DNA of 64,000 nucleotides from Galaxea fascicularis (lineage: Eukaryota; Cnidaria; Anthozoa; Scleractinia; Euphylliidae): the NCBI GenBank assembly GCA_948470475.1, contig OX419345.1:15022170-15086169 (forward strand), written 5' to 3'. The translations under genes and the position numbers were made by a program. The notes under the pieces were generated by a model. The model searched no databases, had not been told where the DNA came from, and worked only from the letters and a program-made list of their open reading frames with translations. Shown one piece after another: positions 24,101 to 35,750 of the stretch (position 1 is its first letter; the number at the start of each line of letters is the position of its first letter).

Positions 24101-27100
24101 AATCGAATATCGATATCCCATTCCTAAGCTAAGAATGATTTTCTTAAACTCTGTAAAAGAATAAAATCTAAACCGGACTAACGAGGAACTTTAATTCAAG
24201 GAACGCAAACAAAAGATTGACAAAAGGAAAGCATCTAGCGCGACGTACCTCACTGCAGACTCAAGTTGCTGCTGAATGTCATCTTTCTCATTCTCCACTC
24301 TGGCAATCTGGTCTTCTGAATCTTCCACCTGTTGAGCCAACAGACCCATCTCCTTTTCTAAGGCTTCTTTCACCTCTTGGAATTCTTCAATAAGCTTCTC
24401 TTTTTGAGACAACTGCTCCTTCGCCGCACGACTCAAATTCACCTGATTCTCCAATCCTTCTCTCACCGAACGCAGCTCACTCACAAAAACATCCTTTTGA
24501 CGCGTTGTCTCCTCAAGTTGTCCCTTCTTTACTGTGAGTTCTCTTTTCATGAGCTTAAATCGACGGTCGACCTTCTCCAGATCCAACTTCAGCGTGTGAA
24601 TCGCATTATCACAGGCGGCGCGTTCTTCGTTCGCAACTTCTAAACTCCCTTCTAATATTCGCTTGTCTTCTTGCAGTTTCTCAATATAGCAATCCTTCTC
24701 TCCTAAAGCCTCTTTCGCCTTCTTCAGTTCTTCTTTTGTTTTGTTAAACTTTGACTCCAACTCGTTCAAATTTCTTTTATATTCTTCAGTACTTACACGA
24801 GCAAGCTTAAGTTGCTCTTTGATCTCGTCTTTTTCTTTCATGATTGTATCAAGTAAAGTCTCTTTCAAAACCACATCTTGTTTGGCCGCATCAAGTTCCT
24901 TCTCCATTTCCACAGCCGAGTTCACTAACTTAAGAAATTTCTGGTTTTCATTCGTCAGCGACTCGACTTTTGCACCCAATGTTCTTTCGATCCTTTGTTT
25001 ATCAAGTTCCAACTCCTTGAACGCGAGATTTTGCTGTGTAATGCCTTCCTCCACTTGCTCCATGTGCTTCAAAATCTGCTCTTTTTCGACGAGTGAACTC
25101 TGTTGCAGTTCTGTAAGTTGTTGATTAGAGCGCGCACCCTCACATCTCAACCGCTCAATGAGCTGACTTTTCTCTGCTAATGCAGATTCTAACTCACTTG
25201 TTTCAAGTTGTATCTTCATTCGAGCTTCTCCAGCGACTTTTAACTGCTTCTGAAGCCATTCTTTTGCGTCAACGAGACTCGCAATATCTGCGTTCAACGC
25301 CATGTTCTCCTTCTTGAATTGCTCATTCTGATCTTTGGCTTGATCGAGGTGCTTCCTTAAGCTATCCATCTCAGCTTGCAGCAAACTCACCGTTTCTTCT
25401 CTTTTACTGATCTCCCCTTCCAATGACAACAATTTTTGTTTCAGATTCTGAATGGTAACACTAGCCGTTTTTAACCGCTCGAGTGCTTCATCAAGATTAT
25501 CCCGTTTCTCTTCATACTCACTCTGTAAATCCCTCAACTGGTTCTCCAACTCGGATTTATTTTGTCGCAGTTCAGCAACCAGCGAAACCGCAGTTGGTTT
25601 GGTTTCCAGCGCACTCTGCAGCTCCCCTTTCAGCCTTCTTTCCACAGTCTGGAGTCTAATCTGCAACGACTTTCTGTCTTCCAAAACACTGGCAAACTCT
25701 CCTTGTAGTGATTCTAGTTTTCCCTCCAGGCTGGCGCATTGAAGTTCAAGATCAGGACAGCCTTCCCTCTCAAGTGGTTTACGTACCTCTATTGCATCCT
25801 TTATGTAGTGGTGTACCTCCTCTTTACTGACATTCTGAGAGTCGAACACACTGACCCCTGCATTATCCTGGGGGCTCAAACTGGCCACAGACAGCTCCTG
25901 ACCAGGGAATGGTATCAGCAGCCTTGGTATATCACCATCAACTGCAAGATTGACCCCCTTTTCTTCATCATTTCCAGGTGCGTCACTCTCATTTGAAACC
26001 TTTTCGCCAATTTCTGACCTCAAGCCAAACACAGGAAGTGCTTGACCAGGAAGTGGTAGAGGAAACTTTACAGCTTTGGAAACTGCAGAATTTCCCCTCT
26101 TTTCACGACGATCCCTGCGTCTCTCCATCAAGACACTTTTGTAAGCTTTGGGACTCGGAGCTTCTAAAGAAACCTCCCTAAGTGAGAATTCATTTTTCTG
26201 TCCGCTTGAGACTTCCTCCAGCACTGAAGGATCTACCTTCATTGAGAAGTCTAATCCCAGCTTGCTCCCGGACATAGTATTTTCATACAGAAAACCTCCT
26301 TTGGCCTTTGGACGTTGTATGGACGAACCTTGTTCCACTCCAGGAGAAAACATTTGTGATCTTGTTAAATTTTCTTTGTCTTTAAGATCTGACGTTTTCT
26401 CATGTCCATTACCAGGAATCAAATTTTTGTTAGAAACAGCTTCTCTGACTTCATGATTCTCAGATATTGGAGAAATTTGCCAAATTTCTAGAGCATCACC
26501 AGCTTCACTTTCCTCATCCTCCCCTCTAACAGTAAACAAAGGCCCGTCACAAAGTTGTGTCCTGAATTGCTGTTGCTCGTCCTGTTTAACAGGCTGACTG
26601 CCATCAGCATTTCTGCTATGTTCACAACTCTCTTCTTCAGATATGTCAGGCACAGCAAATTCTAGATGTACACCAGAGTCATCAAACGATGGTGTTGTCA
26701 GGTCTGAAGAGAAACTGACATTGCGGGATGGTAATTCTACAATGCAAAAGACGGTTCAACTTGGTGAATAATTGCAGGTGCTACTGAAAAATAAAGCCTG
26801 GCATTGTTCAGATTAACAAAGATTATTTACACCAAACGTGAATTCTGTTAAATCAAAAATGAACTCACTGCATAGCGATGCTTTCCAGAGGTATAATACA
26901 GATTATTATATCTCTCAGTTAGTAAGCGCACTGTGATTGGTCAATTTTGCGGGCCATATTCTACAGTGCGGCCTGCTAAATTGAAAGTTCCCTTTCCCGC
27001 GTGCTTGATTAATCTCAGAGATATAATCAATGTCTTCCTAACCTCGTTTTCTTGGTCCATACTGTAAGTTACAGTACAGACTTCGAACTCGGTTAGTAAG

Positions 27101-28050
27101 AGGTATAAATCACACTATTCACAAGTTTGTATTTTGTTGGCATACTTTCAGTCAAGTGTCAATATACCAAGAATATGCGAGTGACAAGTGGGATATGGCT
27201 AGGCACACTGAGGGAAAGTTTTGCACAACTATTTTATACCATGCCATAGAACATAAATAGGCTCATACAATCAATGCAATGTAAGTCCTCTGCAGTATTG
27301 GACAGATGGCCCCCCAGGAATACCAATGAACATGCAACAGCTTTCCTGCATTCTGATTGGTAGTACTTTTTATCAAATGGTATAAAAATAAATATCAATA
27401 TACCTTGCTTGCTGTTCTGGAATTTCACCAAATAGCCCTGCAAGTCCTCAAGACTCTGTATTGCACTACCTTCTGATGTAGCAACACCATTTTCCTGTGA
27501 AAAATTCAGATTCAGAATAACTACAAGATGGCTCTGTCAAATGCATCAATTCAACGGACTGAGGTGAACTCACCCTCTCAACCCCCCAATATGTAGCACC
27601 TTTCAGTTGGGGTACTTGCACCAACGGGTTGACAGGCCCTTCCAAAAACCCCCCAGGGTCTTCCTTCTTGAGGAACACAATATCTTCCTTTAATGAGTCC
27701 TTATGCTCTAGGTCCATGGATTTTCCAGGCCCTTGAACCACAGGTGACCCAGGAGAAGGGAACCTTTCAGCTGACTGGTTTGGTTCCCCTGTAGATACTT
27801 CCTTGTCTGAATACAAGTCAATCACTATCTGACGCAACTCTTTTTCGTAAGTGCTGGGGTTTTTAGACAACTTTGTTGGAAGTTTACTGCTTATGTCCAA
27901 AGGACTTGCACCTTGGTTCTGGCTTGAATGTGAAGAACTAGGGCTATACGTGAGTTCTGAATTGTAGTTGACCAGGTTATTTAAAGTTTCAGCATAAGGT
28001 AAAGTCAGCTCCACATTTCCTGCAGTAACTGAATTGATAAATGACTCCAT
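21133..28050 (-). CDS. large coiled-coil protein gene, 7 coding exons
   Basis: Family not recognised. Exons on the minus strand: 27574-28050, 27404-27494, 24249-26736, 22309-23868, 21604-21642, 21271-21345, 21133-21157. The sum is 4755 bp (1584 aa). Residues 1 to about 510 are low-complexity, rich in S/P/E, with two related motifs (PLPGQALPVFGL near 417, PFPGQELSVASL near 465). From about 515 to 1520 the protein is almost pure heptad coiled coil (L/K/E/Q/R), suggesting a golgin-, centrosome- or myosin-tail-like scaffold. No motor head, GRIP or kinase domain is seen. The last four introns are all phase 2. The three small C-terminal exons rest on splice signals only. If they are wrong, the reading frame stops at 22305, where TAA lies inside the GTAACT donor. 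An AATAAA sits 78 nt past the final stop. An acceptor at 28060 implies an upstream non-coding exon. Confidence 0.75.
21915..22159. repeat. MITE with GTCACACACAGTTCAAC ends
   Basis: The left end GTCACACACAGTTCAACATC and the right end GTTGAACCGTGTGTCAC are inverted partners. Inside, TTTGTTGCTCAACAAAA and TTTTGAGCAACAAATGTT repeat the pairing, as do several TGTTGAAC motifs. It lies between the fourth and fifth coding exons of the coiled-coil gene. Confidence 0.65.
26860..27120. other. intronic AT/CG mixed patch in the coiled-coil gene
   Basis: Intron 2 contains TTATATCTCTCAGTTAGTAA, AAGCGCACTGTGATTGGTCA and later TCTCAGAGATATAAT, a weak inverted pair suggesting another small element. Ends are not clear and no gene is seen. 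Confidence 0.3.
27232..27387 (-). repeat. MITE family with TTTTATACCATG ends, copy 2
   Basis: Ends TTTTATACCATGCCATAGAA and CAAATGGTATAAAA. The interior is the reverse complement of the 7810-7948 copy (CAATCAATGCAATG, CATTCTGATTGGT). It lies in intron 2 of the coiled-coil gene, 17 nt below the exon 2 donor at 27404. Confidence 0.65.
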
Positions 28051-28059
28051 GGAAACATG

Positions 28060-30361
28060 CTAAAGACAGAAAAAAAAATAGGGAGTTAACAGGGCTCAAT
28101 TGCATGGAATAACAAACAAAACCACAGCAAACTCATGCTAAATGGTAGGCATTGTTAGGCCAAACAAATTTCTTAGTACGGGCAGTCTCAGACATGCTAT
28201 ACAACCCCATTTGAAATAAAAATTTAATAAATGATCACACCTCTTTTGACTATTAATAACAAAGCTTTCAACATCTTGATGAAAGACTAATATTTCCACA
28301 TAGTTTATATGTAAAAGAACTTGATTCTCTAATTATTCACTAGTTCCAAAACAATTTTAACTTAAGTGATAATCAATAGAAAAGGTGTTTCTCCTGCCTC
28401 ATATCATGTTCTGTGATCCCTATATCAAGGCCTTTAAACATGAGGTTCTAAACTCTTTACTATACACTAACACTAAACTATATAGGATAGGATTCAGTGC
28501 AGACAATAAAATAAATGTTCTTTCAGTAAGACTGAACCGGAAACTCTAATACACCTTCTTTACAATTCCGTATACTCAAAACTTTTTTGGAAAGATCTTT
28601 TAATAGGTATTACAACTTTAGAATGCCCCTTACTAAATCACTTGTTATTGATAACCAAAGTACCAGTATATCTGTGTGATTGCAGATGATCTCAAATACT
28701 TACACACTTAACAGAGTTTAAGATAATGATTCAAATTAAGTTTAAAATGGAAAGATGCAGTTGCTCAAAGAACAATACTTTGAATCAGTTTAATAAAAAA
28801 TGGGCATTATTTTGTCAGGTTTATTGTATCTCATTTTGTTCTGTTCATTTGTTTTCTTTTATTGTGTTGCTTCTTAATAGTTAATTGTTATTATGTATTT
28901 TTTGGTATTGCAAGCTTAATTTGTTTTGTAAAAATTAACAAATTCATTAACTGATTTAAAATGTATCTCATGTAAGTAGTTTATCGCTTAGTAAGAATGT
29001 ACTGTATTTAGGTATTGTAAGTATGTACTCGTGTTGTAATTAGGTACAGCACTGTTACCAATGTATTGTAAGCTGTGAATAGTGTGATAAAAGTTTTTCT
29101 ATTTCAAAAAATGCTACATGGTACTCAAGTGTTACAACCACTTTGCTCACAACGTCATCTGACCACTTCCAAAAATATTTACATATTAACAACATGGAAA
29201 AACTGAATGTAAGGACATGAAGAACTAGAATCGTCAGGGCTGACTCAGGAGACCCCAACAAAATCAATGGCTACAATGCCATTGAAATGGCACCGCACTG
29301 AATATTCAAGTGTGTCATGCTGGTCTTGTGTCTTATAGGTGGTAAAACAGTGCTTGGCAATTCAGAATCTTGTGTAAGGTAAGAGGGGACAGGAGTGGCC
29401 CGGAGTAAAATGTATTCATAACTTAATAGTTATTTAATAAATCAAGACTTCGGGTGTTATTTCCTATGACAGAATATATTTGACAACACTATTTACGTCA
29501 TTCCAGCCACATTCAGTGGCAGTTTATGTTCTGATGAATTTTCTATTGACTATTTTCACTTTTTCAATCCTAATCTCTTCTATTTTTAAAGTTTTAGCAT
29601 GCATTAATTTACTTTTTTGTCAAAAGAATATAATAATTTACGTTCATGTGCAAGCCTGACAAGTCAATGCACCCTGCTGAACTGTTAGAAGTAAGAAATT
29701 AAAGTACAAAATCATCAAAATGATTTGATTTCAATGTCCATGTAGAACTAATCATGCAATAACAGGAATGCAGATCTCAGATACATCACCATACCTTGTT
29801 GACAGATCACAGGGCTATCGTGTGTGAAAATATAAAAAGCATTTTCTAAATTTCATTACGGGGATGTCTAAATGACCACACGTATTACCATATTCCAATT
29901 AGCTTTAACAACTGCACTTCTCAACTTCTCAAATATAATAAGTTACGGAAAGGTACTCAAAATCAAATGCCTTTCCAACTGTGATCAATTCATTCCGGAT
30001 CGTTTTAGCACACACGCCTGTCGCCGCTGACGGTACTCAACGGAAATTAAGCTTATCACGCAATCGGAGTTTTAAAAATTGTACACTAGCTAAAACAAAC
30101 TCAGAAAAGTTGCCAGTGAATACGGTACAGCTAAACTTCAGAATACCCGGCCACTTATTTGCATGTGAATAGTGTCTATTGTTATCTGTCTCGTTCTTCA
30201 AACGATGCCGCTACAAGAAGACAATAGTGGTCAGAAGTGGCCGGGTATTCTGAAGTTGCTCCATAAGACGAAAGTATCTTCGAGTAGAGAGCAGCTTTCA
30301 CTTCACTATCGACTTTTAGGATTGTTTTAGAGCCTTCAAGGAAAACAAGTCGGGCATCTTA
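28060..30361 (-). other. probable 5' UTR intron of the coiled-coil gene
   Basis: The coding first exon is preceded by a polypyrimidine acceptor (T-rich, ..CTTTAG at 28060), so transcription should start upstream. A donor GTAAGA on the minus strand lies at 30356-30361. The 2.3 kb between is AT-rich with no ORF or RNA gene I can support. Confidence 0.4.
30134..30257. repeat. 124-bp MITE with perfect 23-bp terminal inverted repeats
   Basis: The ends AACTTCAGAATACCCGGCCA..CTT and AAG..TGGCCGGGTATTCTGAAGTT are exact reverse complements over 23 bp. The inside has CTATTGTTATC and GACAATAG. A diverged copy of the left end begins at 63464. Confidence 0.75.
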
Positions 30362-30590
30362 CCTTGAAATCACTCTCGTTTCATGTTCTGTGATTCTTCT
30401 GGCTTTGTTTCGAGTTGTATGGCCGCTCGCATGTTTAAAAAATAACATCAAATGTCTCAAAGAAAGCGACGCTTCATACAAACATGTGAAAGATGAAACC
30501 AGTGTGACCTTCGCTTTTCGTCACGTGGTACTGATGCGCGGCATATCTGACACGTCTGTAAGGAAGTTGTGCTGAGTCCACAGGACACCC
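30362..30590 (-). promoter_or_regulatory. candidate non-coding first exon/promoter of the coiled-coil gene
   Basis: The minus-strand sequence CGAGAGTGATTTCAAG|GTAAGA is a good donor, and the sequence upstream is richer in CG than its surroundings. It would splice to the acceptor at 28060. The start site itself cannot be placed. Confidence 0.35.
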
Positions 30591-30959
30591 ACACTTGAAA
30601 TTACCAGTACGTACCACATTTTACCAACATTGTAAATGTTCGAGTTGAAACGTTTTTCGTGAGTACCAGTTTATTCATCGCATTTGCTGTTTTTAAACTG
30701 GTCCCGATAGCCACTCTACAAAGTGCAAAGTGCTTCCTATTTCTCCGGGAGGTAAACGAGGAATGTAAATGTGGCACCCAGAAGTTCAGCCAGATCGACC
30801 GAAAACATTAAACCAGACCGAAACGAATAAAATGCCATAAACAATGATTGGGAATGATGTGGAAACAAGTCGTCCTTTTCCCTTCATTTTTGCAATTTAT
30901 GATAGCATTCAAGCTGAACCACACCTTTCCATTTAGGTTTTTATTGATGAAACAAAACC

Positions 30960-31299
30960 TAACGGGCCGTTTATTTTTTATGAGGTAGGAGAAGAAGGGG
31001 GGGGGGGGGGGCTGGTGGGATTTGGAGGAGAGTCATTTGCAAATTGTATGACCCCACCCCCACCAGCTTACCATTTATAGCCACACAACGCCCCTCAAAA
31101 AGAGTTTATCTTGGGATGACCCCCTCCCTCCAAAAAAAGATACACCAGCTATTTTTCCACTTTTTGATCTCAGAATTTCGCTTGCCCCACCTTTTTTCCC
31201 CTCGCTCCCCTTAAAAAAACCTTTTTTGGCCTTCCCCCCCCCCCCCACCCCCGCAATCCCTCCAGCCTCCCCATCTTCCCATAAAAATGAACGGTCTCT
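30960..31299. repeat. inverted-repeat element with G- and C-homopolymers
   Basis: The left end ACGGGCCGTTTATTTTTTAT and the right end ATAAAAATGAACGGTCTCT are inverted partners. A long G run lies inside the left end and C runs inside the right. The interior is full of CCCC/AAAA slippage tracts. No gene. Confidence 0.55.
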
Positions 31300-31889
31300 A
31301 ATTTCCCAACAGAGCGTACTCTTCAACACTGGTTATCCTTACTTTATTTCGCCGCTTACATACTTTTGTACAATTTACGTCTCTTCAGACTGGATGTGAC
31401 ATTCTTCAAGGGAAAGACATGAAAATCTACGCAACCTATTTGATCATCTAGGAGTTTGTGAGCAAAAAACGTCTTTTATACTACAATAACATGTTTCAAG
31501 ATAGATATAAGCTTATATACGATAAAATGTTACAATAACCTGACAAGAACGAATATAAATTACATAGTTGCGCAAATGTCTCCTGTATTATTACTTAATT
31601 TAATAAGGTATCGATTCAAGAAAGTATTCCAAAGGTGAGGTAGTATATTTTCTCAGAAGTGGAGGGGGGATGACCACTCCGTAGGGAAAACTGCATAGGG
31701 AAGCTCCGTAGGAAAGGTGTTTCTTGTTCAGAAACAAGAACTCGACAAACAATTGCTTTGGCTTCTCTATAAAGCGGTATTTGATCGAGTGTCGAAAGTA
31801 ATTCGCGTTTAATTTAGTTTTGCTTAACTAAGGTCTGTGATTGGCCAATCACGAGTTGCACGCGCATTTTCCCGCACGTGGCGCAATAT

Positions 31890-32053
31890 GCTACTTTTGA
31901 AATATCAAAATTCAGCTTCATAGCGAGGCCTAGAGGACAAAAACAAAGGAAAGTGAAAGTTATGTTAATCATCTTTCACTTTCCAATTTGTTTCTATTGT
32001 TTTTGTCTTCTGGGCCTCGCTATCAAGCTGAATCTTGATATTTCAAAAGTAGC
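31890..32053. repeat. near-perfect 70-80-bp hairpin element
   Basis: The left arm CTACTTTTGAAATATCAAAA, TTCAGCTTCATAGCGAGGCC, GACAAAAACAAAGGAAAGTG is answered by CACTTTCC, GTTTTTGTCTTCTGGGCCTC, GCTATCAAGCTGAATCTTGA, TATTTCAAAAGTAG. The loop is only about 20 nt. The 142-aa open frame across it is a palindrome by-product. Confidence 0.75.
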
Positions 32054-32303
32054 CTATTCCATTTTAGAAGAAGTTGATATACAAGCGATATCGGTGGGAC
32101 CTCCGGAGGACCTTCCCCGTCATATATCCACATCATCCCATCCGGTAAAGTTTGGGGAAGTATTCCTAAAACGTCTGAATACAAGCCATAACAAGATTTC
32201 ACAGTATCCTGTCTTCAAGAAAGTCGTATTATGTGCCATTAAAACACAACCTCACACTCAACTTAAGTCAAAAAAAGCTGTTTTTCTCCGTAAAAATTCA
32301 AAA

Positions 32304-32480
32304 TAGAGTGTTTTCACTCATGTGACTCTTAGCCATATTGGTTTACTGAAACAAAAGAAGCTATTTGCATAAAGATAGAATGCAATTCCCAAAGGTTTAT
32401 TTTGGGACACCAACATGGCCGCTGTTTCTTTGTTTTGGGACACCAACATGGCCACCGTGACATCATGTAAAAACACTCTA
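32304..32480. repeat. MITE with TAGAGTGTTTTCAC ends
   Basis: The left end TAGAGTGTTTTCACTCATGTGAC and right end GTGACATCATGTAAAAACACTCTA are inverted. Inside is a direct repeat of TTTGGGACACCAACATGGCC. Short, non-coding. Confidence 0.65.
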
Positions 32481-32629
32481 TTAAATTGAAAATTCAAGCG
32501 AGCTTGAGAGAGTCGTTTAACTTAAGAATCCTGCATAAAATAGCAAGCACAAATTCGTAGATGCACTTTAGTTTTATGCACTTCAATCATTCTGTTTTAA
32601 CCTGTTTTAAAAATTATCTCCAAAATGCA

Positions 32630-32830
32630 CTGACAAGCCCTCACATCAGAATGTATATTCTCCATACTGTCCTCCATACATTTTCTATGGTAATGATGAG
32701 GAGAATTTGTTAAACAATCAAGACCTTTTGTCGCTGGTTGATCACTTCCTTTTTTCTCACAACCTTTATCTTTGATTGAGCAGTGTTACTATATGGGGAA
32801 ATAAAACATTGGTCACTCTGGGGTTAACGG
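32630..32830 (+). repeat. dispersed MITE-like repeat, copy 3
   Basis: It shares TATTCTCCATACTGTCC, TTTTCTATGGTAATGATGAG, GAGAATTTGTTAAACAATCA and CACTTCCTTTTTTCTCACAA with the copy at 8570. Same strand orientation as that copy. Confidence 0.65.
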
Positions 32831-32952
32831 GTTAATTACCTTTAGTGGTTTTAAGCGGCTTTCCTGGAGCAAGCCTCTAATTCTAAATCGTTTTCCAGGT
32901 AACCTGTGCTTCCATTCAACAATAAATTTAATTTAGTTCAATTTAATACTTT

Positions 32953-33291
32953 GGGATTGGTCAAAACCACTACACTCGAATAGGACCCACTAATCCATAA
33001 AATAGATGGTGGTGTCTGCCTGCACCCCCCTTGCTTAACATCAAAAGGTGGTGTCTTTATTGCACAGCCACCCCTCTATCCAGCAGTAAAAAATTACAGT
33101 GAGATTCAAACCTCACTTTTCTTGTTTGTCTAGTAATGCTGACTCTTGCTAGCTAAATATTCCTGTGTCAACTCAAATTTAAAAGCCAATAAAATATTGT
33201 CGGTAATCTTCAAGAGATAGGTGGTGTCTTGGATAACCCCCTACCCCAAACAAGGTGGGTCCTGTTCAAGTATAGTAGTTTTGACCAGATC
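32953..33291. repeat. MITE with GGTCAAAAC ends
   Basis: The left end GGGATTGGTCAAAACCACTA, CACTCGAATAGGACCCAC is mirrored by GTGGGTCCTGTTCAAGTATA, GTAGTTTTGACCAGATCCC. GGTGGTGTCT recurs three times inside. It is 339 bp, non-coding, and lies between the coiled-coil and RAB24-like genes. Confidence 0.7.
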
Positions 33292-33299
33292 CCTAATAA

Positions 33300-35750
33300 A
33301 GAATAACTTTCTGCTAACTGTATGTACAATAATAAGCAAGAATACATTTAAAACTCTGCTGGGTATATTGCTGTGAATAAAATTCCAATATTGATATATT
33401 ATAGACATAAAATACTTCGTACTTCTTCCAAACTCTGTTAAATAAAATCATCATTTGGATTGTTATTATCTGACTATTTACACATTCGTACCTTCTCTTC
33501 TGCTTTACTAGTTGAGGCTTTTCCTGGGATGGGCATTAGCCTATCACCCAGAATTACACATGACTACTGTTTGATTGGCCTGTATGATATAATCCTAGTT
33601 GTCCTTAAATAACTTTTGTCAGTGACAGAGTAAATGACATTATTTTCGACAGCTTCAACAGAAATTATCTTCAGATTTCATCTCCAATTTCACGACATCA
33701 TCATTTTCTGCACAACAACAGAAAGGTTGTAATAATGCTGATTTCATCTAAAGCTATTTTATTTACTGCAGCTTGGGTTACAAAATCCGAGGAAATGTGA
33801 AATGAATTCTCAAAGCTGTGGTGAAATTAAGACATCGTGTAGGTAGAGTAAAACAGGAGTGGAAAAACATCAGCAAGTATCAACATTCATACATACCAAC
33901 TGGAAATGAAAATTTTAATGGGAGAAAGGTGAATGCAGGTAGGAATGTAACATAAGCTGCTGTGAACCCACTCTGACATCAACAAACACACATCCTCCTA
34001 CTGCTTTACGAGACACATAATTTTTCTGGGCTCTAGTACCAAAGCAATACTTCAACTAAGCAACCAAGACTTAACCAGCCAATCACCATCAGTTGACCAT
34101 TCCTGGTTTACTTGACTCTGAAGATGACTTTGTTTTGGTTGAGGAAACGTCAGATAAATGTCACTACAACAGCAGTGCAGTGCTCAAGCAGAACCTGATG
34201 GCCCCTGGCATGTTACTTATACCTTTGGGTAATCACTGAGGAAATACTGGTTTTTGCACCAAACTTATTTGATGGGCACCTGGGTCTCAAGGATTTAGAG
34301 ATTTTGGACTCCCAACTACTTTTCCTAGAGCACATCCTTGCAACAGGATCAAGAAGTATACTATTCTAAGAAGGGTTACAATACATATGGGTTGAGTTAA
34401 CCCACTAAAGCATTGCAATATGTGGCATAAAAACATGATAAAATAAGACACACACTTCCAAGTGCATAAAATGAAAAGGTTAATATGAGTGAACTATGGG
34501 TATTGAGAGAAACTGTGGGATATTTTTGACAAAGTGAAATCATCTCAAGCTACTTCTACTGTAGTGAGTCACTATATCCCTTCTCACAAACATTCAATTT
34601 AAAAAAGCTACATAAAAATAATCCAGTATTCCTGTCAATGCCACAACAATTAGACAAAAATCAAATCTCATCACTTCTGACATTTTCTAACTAGGGATGC
34701 TTACTGATCATTTACATGGTAAGTCAGGACATTCTTGTGTGTGTCTTTCCATTTGGAAAGTTTTAGAAACAATGAGCCACCACAGGCAGCCCAAACACGG
34801 GATGCCAATATTGAGTGGGACATGACTCTGAGTTTACCATGTGGGTCACAACCTGTTACCCAAATGGCAAACTCCACCACAAACAACAAAATCAACTGTT
34901 CAACTGTTCAGTTTGTAAATTATTTGTTTTAACCTGCACTGTAACATTGAGTGTGAAAATAAAATTGTTTAAAAAACCAAATTAAAATCAATCAATAGGG
35001 CACCAGAAAACAGACAAGGTAAGAACATTTTCTTCATTTTATTGAAAGAAGGATTAATTTACCCTTTATTACATGTACATGTTTGAATTTGACGTTATTT
35101 CAAACTCCAGACAATGTCTTATAGAACACTCAAACTGTCAATGGTCAGCATTGTAAAACAACACCGCTTACTTCAGAGAGTCACATCTCAGTTACAGCAC
35201 TCAAATGAATTTTTAATTACCTCAATATCTGCATAGTGCATTTGGGCTGCCTGTGGGGCTACCAGCTCAAGAGTTGCTCTTTTGTAACCACTTTGTTTAG
35301 ACTTTGTAGACAACATGGGTACATTTTTTATGTACACTATCCATCTCCCATTAAGGAACACTTAAAATCATTATATATTTTAATCTCTGTTATCAAAATC
35401 TCCAACTGAATGGTTTGTGCAAATGGTAAGCACCCCCAACAAACACCACTTCAACAAGAAAATAATAGATTCAGATACTTTGTTGTCCATATTAAGAGAA
35501 AGACTACACTCCAATTCCATCCCTCTCGAAGAAGAGAGATACTGGTATTTCTAGATCAGAAAAGTAATACAGATAAAAAGGAAATTCCTAGACTCAAAAA
35601 TTATATTTGTGACTAAATTTAACATATCACTACTTATAAGCTACTTATCTTTTTCAAACTGACTGCCCTGCTGCATAAAAGCTGCACAGTCACGTTCTTT
35701 GAACTCCACAGGGCTGTTCTTCAACAGTGAAAAATTTCATCGTCACTTTG
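33300..35750. other. intergenic interval below the RAB24-like gene
   Basis: No secure gene. Two short minus-strand open segments with splice-like borders (about 34699-34860 and 35222-35300) are treated as a finding. The rest is AT-rich with scattered AATAAA. The RAB24-like 3' UTR should occupy the upper part. Confidence 0.35.

Noticed and set aside
22300..26500. Many plus-strand ORFs of 60-127 codons
   Set aside because: They are antisense shadows of the coiled-coil exons (S/L/F-rich complements of E/K/L heptads) with no domain of their own.
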